A stretch of 18,341 nucleotides of DNA, taken from positions 1-18,341 of the forward strand of contig JANBPK010000103.1 in the NCBI GenBank assembly GCA_027579435.1, in the 5' to 3' direction. Of this stretch, positions 1-9,097 are shown one piece after another. Every line of letters starts with the position of its first letter. Within the stretch, counting starts at the first letter, position 1. The notes under the pieces are model-generated. The model was given only the letters and a program-made list of their open reading frames with translations, searched no databases and had not been told where the DNA came from. The position numbers and the translations under genes were made by a program. The DNA is from Candolleomyces eurysporus. Taxonomy: Eukaryota; Basidiomycota; Agaricomycetes; Agaricales; Psathyrellaceae.

Positions 1-2
1 TT

Positions 3-280
3 CCGGTCTCATCTATGAGGAGACCTGCATGGTGTCCTCAAGACCTTCGCCGAGGATCTGAAGACGCCATTGTGAAGGCTATCCACTGCCTCGCTCATCG
101 AGGTGGTGTGAAGCGTATCTCCGGTCTCATCCCGTGGTGTCCTCAAGATCTTCGTCGGGAATATGAAGACGCCATCGTGAACGCTGACCACTGCCTTGCT
201 CATCGAGGTGTGGTGTATCTCTGGTCTCATCTATTGAGACCTGTGGTATCCTCAAGCGTTCTCCGGTCTCATGTACGAGG
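3..280. repeat. Degenerate tandem repeat, unit about 100-118 bp
   Basis: Two near-complete units (3-120 and 121-220) are followed by two truncated ones (221-262 and 263-280). Each unit opens with C(C/T)GGTCTCAT. The two long units then share a stretch containing TGGTGTCCTCAAGA, GAAGACGCCAT and GCTCATCGAGGTG, with scattered substitutions and small length differences. Unit starts carry short inverted repeats: GGTCTC at 5-10 with GAGACC at 20-25, and a perfect 7-bp pair GGTCTCA (223-229) / TGAGACC (235-241) around a 5-base loop. Both strands stay open through the array, but no start, intron or known family supports a gene. It may extend left beyond the window. I do not recognise the repeat family. 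Confidence 0.85.
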
Positions 281-471
281 AAACTCATAGCATCCTTAGG
301 ATCTTGCTTGAACTATATCACTATGTAATTGAATTATATGAATGGTTTACTAGTGAACTAACTTCGGAAATTAAAGCTAATTATACTAAATGCCGTTGGT
401 AGATGTAAACGAAAGATGTCAGCGTAATTACAACACAACAAACTATGAAATAATGATATTTGTGAAATGAG
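281..471. other. AT-rich 3' flank of the recombinase gene
   Basis: This AT-rich spacer lies between the repeat array and the stop codon of the minus-strand recombinase. It should contain that gene's 3' UTR and polyadenylation region. No clear AATAAA, terminal inverted repeat or target-site duplication was seen, so it does not show whether a mobile element ends here. Confidence 0.4.
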
Positions 472-3057
472 CTACGGAACAGCTGGAACCAACCCCGTCT
501 CGTTAAAATCGTCTGGCTCGCTGTCGACATCCATTGGGATCTCGTCTCGGCGCTGCTTTTTCTGGCGCTCTTTTGCCAGTCCATCACGCTGCCTTGCCTT
601 TCGAATGGCCTTATGCAAATCCGACATCCCTTTGAGATGTTCTGGGTAAGCTTCGAGAAAGGCAGCATCGCACCGTTTAAACCTGTAAAATTCAGTTGTT
701 ATATCTGAACTATGGAATCCATTGGACACTCACCTATCAATATACTCAGTTGCGATCATCTCTCGGATACCATACGCAACTGCCTGGGTCTTTCGATACC
801 ACTCAGGCGGCCAATCCTTGAGAGCAACCGGGCATCGTCGTGGTTGCGGGATCTCCCAGTCGGTGACAATAATACGCCACGCTTTAGCTCCAGCACTGCG
901 TGGTATCTTTGGTACGCAGCGCCGTGGCCCTTCGATGATTGATGGAGCTGAAACAGCACTGGGCTTGGGGTTTCCTGTTGGCATGAATTCTGGGCGCCAA
1001 CCATTGAAGGGCTGGTGAGTCGGTACTTGTAGACNTCGGGGCTTGAATGGGTTGGAAGCGAATNGGGGGGAGGTTGATGTTGACAGGGGTGTGCTGTCGC
1101 ATGCGAGGGTGCCAGTGGTGGGCAGGGCCAAGGAACAGCGGGTGGGTAAACTTGACGGACAGGAGCCAGGGGCTGGATGGGCTCGTGGACTGACTGTGTA
1201 GCGAGACTCTGTAAGTTATAGCACTGCGGCAGTGCAGCGGCTGGACACATGAAGATTAGCAAGTGTTGCCCGATACAACAGCTGGACAATGGACTCACCT
1301 ATGTATTTCGGAACTTGCTTCAGATACTCAACTACGGTCCCGGAGAGTGCAGCAAATTCATCCTTGATCACTTGGTTGCACTGCTGACTGATAGCGAGGC
1401 CATCGGCAGCGGTGAGTGCACGAATATGACGGTCTTCACCCATGTGAGACTTGTTTGCCGATTCGTCAACTGGGCAAAGAGCGTCGCTATGATCTTGCTC
1501 ATACGTTTTCAGTTCGTCAAGAAGGTATCTTATTAGCGTATCACCCTAGGTCAAGATGGTCAGACTTTCAGTTGTATGGGTAAAAAAACAATGGCGCACC
1601 TTCTCACCCTCTGCCCAGCCTCCCCACCAGCGGATGCGGTCCATGGTCCAACGTTCACCAATTGGGGCAAACATAAAGCGGTACTGAGCGCCGCCTCGAC
1701 GGAAACAGTGGGTGGAGTACTCTTCCCATCTGTAAAGGCCTGCTGCATGAGCCATCTCCTTCACCAGCTTATCCACTGACTGCCAAGTGCTCGTTGTATC
1801 GGTGTTGACGGTAAAATTCTTAAAGTTGATATCTGGGAAAATGTAGTCGTCCTCATGGAGTTTCTCGCCTCCCAGGAGATACATTTCATAGAAATCAATC
1901 CATGCATAAAGGTGGTGGAAAGCGTCGATAGCCGGCTTTGATTCTTGGCGGTAGATATTGTAAACATGACCTAATAATATGTATTGCTGAGCCATCGGAG
2001 GCTGAAGGGAATGCATATCAACGTACCTTCAAGGCCCAATTCACCACTCTCCAACTTATTCTCCCAATTTTTCCTGAAGCGAAGGTTCACAATAATACGC
2101 TCATGAACTTGCCCGTTTGAACACTGCTTTGGGTCAGCATCCAAGGTGAGATGCTTGCGTTGCAAGAGGCGGGATTCGGCATTTCTGGGGGTAGAAGAAT
2201 GGGTAAAGGATTGTATGGAAAACTGTGTCAAAAGCACTGACCGGGTCCAGATCACAAAGCTAAGTGACGAAAGGGCCGAATAGTAAAGGAATTTGCCCCG
2301 TTTAGCCAGGGATTCGAGATTCTGTTTGCACGAGTGGGGGCACGGGTGGTTGGCCTGGATGTACGTGTGAACGGTGTTCATATCCTTGTATGACATCGCT
2401 CGTGAGTGATGCCTTCCAGGAGAAACCTTCGCATGGTGCTTCTTAACAGCCTTGAGCATATCTTTGACACGTCCGGCACTCGCTGGGTTTCCACGGTACG
2501 AGTTGGTCGATGAGTCGTATGTCCAGTCTCCTCGGTAGATCTGGCCATGTTTCGTTTCTCTGTGAGGTCATGAGCACCCTGCCTGAAAACTGATAGAATG
2601 TAGCATACAGCCTGTTGTAGTGGTCCAAAAATGCCGAATACACCATATCTGCAACCCCATTCTTGCAGCCCTCATGGAAGCACTTCTCCCAGATGAACAT
2701 TGCAATGGCAACGGGTGTGCAAGCATTCGGAAAGCTGTCAAGGCAATTGGCGAATTCGGGATCCATTGTCGAAGGCTCATGGTCCTCTAAATCGGGTGAC
2801 TCGTCGGAGATAGAGTTGTCGGGAACAGGGGAGTTGACCTGACGAGATGAGAACGCTTCGGCCTTCTTCCTCTCGTTCTCAACCATGTCAACCAGCCAGC
2901 GTTTGGCTTGCTTGATGTAGCTGGTGTATTTCTTGAGGGTTTCTTCCGCCTTTGCATTTTTTTTCACCGCATCCACAGCGGCTTCGTTGGCCTCCTGATA
3001 CCGAACTGCTGACAGCCCCTTCCCCTTCTTCCCGCCTCTACCACCTTGATTGCCCAT
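472..3057 (-). CDS. Tyrosine recombinase, fungal Crypton-like family
   Basis: Predicted 737-residue DNA strand-exchange enzyme. Exons: 3057-2609, 2559-2242, 2184-2027, 1970-1600, 1545-1299, 1193-734, 682-472 (2,214 nt, all phases match). The start is the ATG at 3057 (MGNQGGRGG). Residues about 15-70 are charged and helical and resemble a core-binding domain. The catalytic set is visible: R256 in WTRNAES, probable Lys K294, H396-x-x-R399 in THCFRRGGAQ, W423/W424 in RWWGGW replacing the second His as in Cre and Flp, and nucleophile Y439 in LIRYLLDEL. About 300 residues follow, including DWPPEWYRK and AAFLEAYPEHLKGM, which recur in related Agaricomycete proteins as I remember them. I see no GCR1_C-type domain, so Crypton membership is inference. 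Two ambiguous bases (1035, 1064) fall in exon 6. The intron 1298-1194 could instead end at 1209. Confidence 0.8.
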
Positions 3058-3316
3058 CAATTATTTACCGTGATATAAGAGAAGCTCAAGTGTGGAGGAC
3101 AAAGCAGTGTTAGAGAGTAGACTCAGAGAGGTATTGGGGGGAGACGAAAAGTAATGTACATTTGATATCGAGCAATGCAGATCGATCGAATGTCTGACTG
3201 CCGAATCTCGTCGGACCACGCACCGGTGCAAGTAGTTTCGGTGAACAGCGTGCAGGGTCAAAGCAAAGAAAACTAAGACTGATTTTTAAAGGGCTATAAC
3301 AGACTTGACAACTAAA
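3058..3316 (-). promoter_or_regulatory. Spacer: recombinase promoter and nuclease 3' UTR
   Basis: This 259-bp gap separates two genes on the same strand. It must hold the 3' end of the XPG-like nuclease transcript and the promoter and 5' leader of the recombinase. No clear TATA box or other motif was identified. The span assignment is positional inference. Confidence 0.35.
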
Positions 3317-5307
3317 CTAATCATCGATAATTTCGAGAACTTCTTGTCCAACTGAATTACGAGTAATAACATACTGGACTTCCGAGCTCCGCGTAGAATT
3401 GGTTGCATTGGAAGCTGTTGGGAAATGAGAGTTCTGAAGGGCGGTGATGTTAGCAGGCTATGGTTCGATGTCATCGAATTTGGACTTACCTGAGGCAAAG
3501 AAGATGATGATGGTGTTGGCCAGCGCTTCTCGAAATAATTGCGGCACCGTTTGAGACGAGCTCTCATCATCGGATAATGCTGAGAGTTGTATCTGTCAAA
3601 AAGATTGTGGTCCGCATACCAAACAATCGGGGAAGGTACCAATATCGGAGTGCAATCTGACGCCTTGCCACTTGAACTAGTACCAGTTGGGGTGCCTTTT
3701 TCATTCTGGTACGCTGCGTGGACCAACGATTGAACGGAAAATGTTCCAAGCTCAATCCGGCATAGAATGAAGGAATCGACTGGCGCTGGCACATTCATTC
3801 CATCTAATTGAATGATGCGTAGGTCAGTTTGGGACCCGAGGCATCCAGAGCATGGACCAGCATGGTTATGATCCTGAGAAAAGGTTAGAATAGAGCAAAA
3901 AATGATAAATGGTACGTACTAGCAGAAGATGGCGCACCATATGGCCAGGCCAGATGGATTCGCGAAGCATTTGCAGCGTTCTCTTCCAGCCCCAGCCAAA
4001 CAACCGAGTTGCCAACACCGCCATCTGAGCCGAATCAGGGAAACGAGCCTCCCAATTTGAATTAGGCTGAGGCTGCGACGTCCCACTAAATTCAGTTACA
4101 GGGTTGATGTACAGATCCAAGATTTCGCGCCGTGGAAACTCCTTTGGGATTGACGCTGCTAATGCTGATCGCCGGCTACAAAGATGTGGGTTTTCAACCA
4201 ACTGACTGCAGAGGGTACGACGCCAAGTTGAAAGCTGCACCGAAATCTCATAGCTACTCAGCCTTTTGTTGCGCATGATTGCAACAAGGTCTGCTGGAAG
4301 CGATGAGGTGCGAGCCAGAGTGTATGCAGTCTCAAGGCCGCATCCTCGGAGGCCCTTCTATCAATTGCTCAGCGCTAGAAGCTGACTAGAGGAGCTCGAA
4401 TATGCCTCACCTCATCGTAGTCGCCTCCCGCTAAAACAGCCATCAAGATGACTCCTTCCGATAACAGCGCACCCGAATCATATGTTCTCAGGGCTGCTTC
4501 GTGATAGACTTGAACGATATCCCTGTTGTTCGGTTCTTGAGGGCTGATGTCCAGTGAGATACCCGTAATTAGTGATTGGGCCAAAGTAGAAATGAAGCAG
4601 AGAAAGCGTACGTTCTAATAACATGCTGGGCGCCAAACAAGAAGACATCACAGTCCGATGTCAGGACGTAGTTGATCCGACCTGATCTGTTCAGCGCCGC
4701 CAGGTATGCCTCTGCTTCTCCAGGCGCCTGAAACACGCAGTTGATAAATGTTGCAATGGGCAATAAATGGAAGAGTCTCACCGTTAAATAATAGAAGCCA
4801 GCTGCATCTAGCAGCTCACAGAAAGCAGGTGCAAGTTGGTGTACTTCCTTGACATTGACACGCTTTCCTCGCTTCACTAATGGACGCTGATTCCCATCAA
4901 ATACGACCACAAAGATCGCCGGAATCTTGAGCCACTGCTCAATACTCATACGAAGGCAGGAGAGTTCGGTTTCTCGACCAATTTTAGCCCATGATGCACC
5001 GCGTTTAGCGGCACCAAATGTGGCTCCTTTGGCAGCAAACATCAATGGACTTCGGTTACCATAATTTAGTCCACCTGACTTCGAGAGCCTAGTGAGAACG
5101 CACCTTGCATCAACTCCAACAATTGGCAGCCCTTGACCATTCACCCGAGCAGTGATAGCATCACTAACCAGAAGCTCCGTGAGTGAACGATGTTCTGCGG
5201 TGGGGGCGAGTACCTTCAAATAGTAGGAGAAGAGTCAATCCAGTAATTTCGCGGAGATTAGCAAGGCAAAAAAGATAGCTTACACTCCATAAACCTTCAA
5301 TACCCAT
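3317..5307 (-). CDS. XPG/Rad2-family structure-specific nuclease, GEN1-like
   Basis: Predicted 529-residue flap/junction endonuclease with a PIN-like fold. Exons: 5307-5284, 5213-5104, 5049-4782, 4727-4612, 4543-4411, 4357-3920, 3873-3490, 3433-3317 (1,590 nt, in frame throughout). The first exon is only 24 nt and encodes MGIEGLWS, the family's N-terminal signature. All seven metal-binding acidic positions can be placed: D43 (GVDAS), D96 (VVFDG), E138 and E140 (APGEAEA), D159 and D161 (TSDCD), D214 (AGGDYDE). A helix-two-turn-helix region follows (GLRGCGLETAYTLA, from about 219). The C-terminal half is family-specific and ends QEVLEIIDD; no chromodomain was recognised. Splicing out 5103-5050 restores GVDAS, and splicing out 4781-4728 restores YYLTAPGEAEA. 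Agaricomycetes appear, from memory, to carry many such 'PIN domain-like' paralogues, so the cellular substrate is unknown. Confidence 0.85.
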
Positions 5308-6043
5308 TGTGGATTACAATATTTGACGTTCTAGCTCAATGAAGCGGTGGTGGTGGTACAAGCTTGGAATCGTGTTTGAGTTTCAGTTTGGCCTTTAGGA
5401 GGTTAGCCTATTATGTCATAACGTTGTGCTAGGAGCTAACGGACAACAGACTGTTACTTGGCCAGGTACACTAGTTGGCAGTATACTGCTGGAAAACATT
5501 AATTAAATGATCACTAAATGCTGATATCCCCGCATGAGATGGAAAGTCTGAGGAAAGCGTAAAATCAGGCTGAATTTAATCAGTTTTAACATGATTTTAA
5601 GGCTATACCGCCTCTAGGTGCATTTCCGGCATGCGATTAACGCTCCTAGTAAGGTTGTAGGGATCATGAAATCAAACTATACAAGGCCTAAGCGTTGACT
5701 CCATACCTTCGGGTTGAGTTTAGTTGCCCAGCGATGAAATTTGGACACTAGTGCGGATGGAAGCGACGCCTGTCACGGTCATCCACCCTTGAAAACAAAG
5801 AGAGAAAAACAGAGATAGAATGGGATGTGTTCTCAAGAAGAACCAAGAAACCTTGGAGCACTTCTTTGACTCTGGAAAACTTGAACCTCACCCATTGTGA
5901 TTGCATGGCGCAACTCAGCAATGTCGGACGTGCCATAGTGATTGTGGCTGCGCCAAGATAAAGCTAGTTTGATTACACTAGGCTCGAAGGCTGTCATCAA
6001 GTCCAGTGATAATTATCTCTTGAATCTGTCCACCTTGTACTGC

Positions 6044-6085
6044 TATCCGTTCCCCGAAGTCTGATATCCGTTCCCCGAAGTCTGA
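6044..6085. repeat. Perfect 21-bp tandem duplication
   Basis: Positions 6044-6064 and 6065-6085 are identical and directly adjacent. Each copy begins TATCCGTTCCCC and ends AAGTCTGA. It is a two-copy array in non-coding DNA, about 650 bp upstream of the deacetylase start. It looks like a simple slippage or repair duplication. Confidence 0.95.
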
Positions 6086-6613
6086 AGCTGCTCAGGTCAT
6101 TTTTGTAGGGTCATTCAGTTCAAGCGGCTTCACATGAAGGTTGTGACTCCATAATTATTTCAAGAACGCAATATTAGTGATGGGAGGGACTCAAAGACGT
6201 ATTTAATGGTATTTTTTGAGAACTCGAAGCCGTGAGGGCATGGGACCTACAGGCATCCCTATCTGACTAAGCGAAATTGACACTGGCGTGCAGACGGAGA
6301 AGGCACGATCAAAGCTGAGGACCTTGACTTCCCGCTCAACAGATCCATCTACCTCCCCGATTCCCGAGGAGACCCAGCTTTTAAGCTAGCCGATAAAATC
6401 TAGGCGTTAAAGGGTCTTACTTTCCAATGTCCGTGGATTATTAGTAGGCGTGGTGATCGTGTTTTCTGATCATATAGTTGTGAACGACCTTCCGATTCCA
6501 AGTAGCGGGCGTTGCGGCGAAGCCGGCTTCAAGGTTATAGGAGTTGACTGGAACGAGTCGGAGGCGAGGCCGTGACGGATCAAAGTGCGACCGGCCCGGA
6601 AGTGCCTCGAGGC

Positions 6614-6735
6614 TTTAAAGGGGCAACTGCCTAAATAGGCTCCTGCACGTGGAGGGTGATCGGGGCGTCGTCTCCCTGAAGAGCCTAGCATTGAGTTTGG
6701 AAGCGATCATCTTTCTCTTTCCAACCACCACCACC
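6614..6735 (+). promoter_or_regulatory. Probable deacetylase core promoter
   Basis: A TTTAAA element (6614-6619) lies about 117 bp before the start codon. It is followed by an E-box CACGTG (6646-6651), a pyrimidine-rich tract (about 6709-6722) and a CCACCACCACC leader touching the ATG. These are plausible fungal core-promoter features, but none has been tested. Confidence 0.35.
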
Positions 6736-8888
6736 ATGTCAAAACGAAAGGTCGCCTATTATCACGACGGTGAGCAGCTTCATGGACCCTGACAACGAGC
6801 TCAGGCATTGACGGATAAGCAGCCGACGTTGGGGCCTACACATATGGCCTGGGACATCCCATGAAACCGCACAGAATACATGTCACTCATGAGCTGGTCA
6901 CCGCCTACGACATGCTGGACAAGATGCAGGTACTGGTGAGTGGGCTGTGCTGCTATGGTGGCGGCTGACCTGTAGGCTGACCCCGTCTTGTATCTTCAGA
7001 GACCGAAACGTGCCAGTGCCGAAACAATGACAAGATTCCATACCGACGAATACGTTCATTTCTTGCACCGAGTAACCCCTGAAACGGCGGAAGAGCTGAC
7101 CTACGGTGGTACACGCTGTAAGCTGCTCGTTTTCTCCAAGTCCTTGCATGGCGCGCAGCTTACCCAGTCTTGTGTCTGTGATGAACGGAATCTACAGTTT
7201 TGGTTGGCGAGGACAATCCTGCCTTTGAAGGTTTGGCCGAGTTTTGCTCCATATCCGCGGGTGGTTCTATCGGTATGCAATCCATTCTTTAGCCTGCGGC
7301 TGCTTTCTAGAGGTGGCTAACACTTTAATACAGGCGCGGCCCAGAGGATCGCTTCTGGCGCGTCAGACATTGCAATCAACTGGGCCGGCGGGCTGCACCA
7401 CGCGAAGAAACGGGAAGCCTCTGGCTTTTGCTACGTAAACGATATAGTACTCGGAATACTCGAACTCCTGCGAACATATCCCAGGGTGCTCTACATCGAC
7501 ATCGACTGTCACCACGGAGATGGAGTCGAAGAAGCATTTTACACCACCGACCGCGTCATGACATGCAGCTTCCACAAGTTTGGAGAATATTTCCCTGGGA
7601 CAGGAACCCAAGAAGATCGGGGACGTGGAAAAGGAAAGGGGTATGCGGTAAACGTTCCCTTGAAGGATGGTATCACGGACGAGAGCTTCCAGAGCGTATT
7701 CGAGCCGGTACGCAGACGTCGTCACTCCTCCGCTTGTCCCTGTCTCACCTTTTTTCCGCGTAGGTTATAAGCAAGATCCTCGAAGTCTTCAGACCCTCTG
7801 CCGTGGTTCTGCAATGCGGTGCCGATTCCCTGTCCGGCGACAAACTCGGCTGTTTCAATTTAACGATGTATGGCCATTCGCATTGCGTTCAGTTCCTCCG
7901 GCAGCACAACGTACCGTTGATTCTGCTCGGAGGTGGAGGGTACACCGTGAAGAATGTCGCTCGGACGTGGGCGTTTGAGACGGCGTGCGCGTTGGGAATC
8001 GAGAACGAAATTGATATCAATCTTCCATGGAATCCCTATTTCGAGTGGTTCGGACCACGTTACCGGTTAGAGGTGGCTGCGAATAACATGGACGATTTGA
8101 ACGTCAAGGATGGTAGCTTGGAGAAAGTTCGGTGAGTGGGGTCAAACCTTTGGCCGTTTCTTTGGATTAGCTGACAGGGCTGACCACACTTTGTAGGATC
8201 AACGCTCTTGAACAACTCCGGGAGCTGGGTCCACCGCCGTCTGTCCAAATGCAAGATGTACCCAGAGAGAGTCTTGGAAAGCATCTAGGCTTCGGCTATG
8301 GAAAAGATGACGGGAAACCGAGAGACGAACTTGATGCCCGATTAGCGCGTAAGTCTTGGGTTGACCCCCACATGTTGTGGCTTGAAAGCTTAATTGGTCA
8401 TCTATCTCTTCACAGAGCACGCTCGTTATATCTTCTCCTTGCAGGAGTCGGCCGAAGCTCCATCATCCGATTCTGAAGAAGAGTCATCCGAGTCAGAGGA
8501 CGATTCGTCCTTGCTCCACTGGCAACAGCAACGTGCGGACAGTCGAAGGCGGGTGAATAGGTCGTCGACGAAGAAGCGAATGAGTATGGTTACGAACCAA
8601 TACTTCGAAGTGTCGTCCGAGGACAATGGTTTCTACTCTCACTGCAGTGGATTGCATGGCCTTGGTCTCGGGGCACCACCTCAGAGGAACGACAAGCGTC
8701 GATTCTTCCAAGGAGGTTGGGAAGAAGAAATCGAGCGTGTGATAGCGACCAGGACCAAGGAGCAGCGCGGGGGCCTATATTACCAACGAGGGATTATGGG
8801 AGACGTCGACAAATCAATCCAGGGCAGAGGAGATCTGAATGTCGACGGCGATTGGGACGGGGGAGTTGCGATGTCTGTAGAGCGGTGA
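6736..8888 (+). CDS. Class I histone deacetylase (Rpd3-type)
   Basis: Zn-dependent lysine deacetylase that removes acetyl groups from histones, normally in nuclear co-repressor complexes. Exons: 6736-6769, 6823-6935, 7000-7117, 7198-7272, 7334-7707, 7764-8131, 8197-8348, 8416-8888 (1,707 nt, 568 residues). The domain runs from [16 protein letters not shown] through HPMKPHRI to about residue 350. Active-site residues are intact: H135/H136 (GGLHHAKK), zinc ligands D171, H173 and D259 (CGADSLSGD), and Y298 (GGGGYT). The residue between the first two zinc ligands is Cys (IDCHHGDG), where Rpd3/HDAC1 have Val or Ile. CGADSL recalls the Hos2/HDAC3 branch, while [18 protein letters not shown] and [10 protein letters not shown] recall Rpd3, so I give no paralogue symbol. 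After [10 protein letters not shown] comes an unusual tail of about 170 residues with an acidic Ser/Glu/Asp patch, possibly phosphorylated. Confidence 0.96.
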
Positions 8889-9097
8889 TTCTAGCCTGCT
8901 CATCGGCATGAGTTTGTGATTGTGGCTTGGTGTACATGTTGTAAGATAAGGTCTTTTTGGTGAGCTTGTGTTATACCATAGTCACTTGATGTACTTATCT
9001 TTGACATTAGAATGCTTTTGTACCATATAGTAAAGCTTGTTCGGCGATTTGTGGAACGGGGATCAAGTCTTCATTTCATTTCGAAATTCACGCCTTT
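8889..9097. other. Deacetylase 3' region
   Basis: This non-coding stretch follows the deacetylase stop and probably holds its 3' UTR. No canonical AATAAA was identified. GATAAG occurs at 8945-8950 and its reverse complement at 8994-8999. These may be chance, or distal members of the GATA cluster described in the permease promoter. Confidence 0.35.

Larger units (their letters stand above)
5308..6735. other. Divergent intergenic region between nuclease and deacetylase
   Basis: These 1.4 kb separate the start codons of two divergently transcribed genes and should hold both promoters. The left part, about 5,310-6,460, is AT-leaning and contains only short open frames without family resemblance. 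The right part, about 6,480-6,735, is more GC-rich and abuts the deacetylase start. A perfect 21-bp tandem duplication lies at 6044-6085. No RNA gene, transposon end or conserved coding segment was recognised. Confidence 0.5.

Noticed and set aside
9..290. Open frames on both strands through the left repeat array as a protein gene
   Set aside because: Both strands are open only because the repeat lacks stops. No intron, start context or family resemblance supports a gene; kept as a repeat with a cautious note.
472..3057. Bacterial or phage integrase by recent transfer
   Set aside because: Six spliceosomal introns and the RWWGGWAEGE-type motif point to a fungal family, not a recent prokaryotic acquisition.
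5748..5936. 62-codon minus-strand open frame in the intergenic region
   Set aside because: Short, no recognisable motif, and no splice pattern linking it to neighbours.
6470..6691. 73-codon minus-strand open frame upstream of the deacetylase
   Set aside because: Arg/Pro-rich translation typical of GC-rich non-coding DNA; overlaps the presumed promoter.
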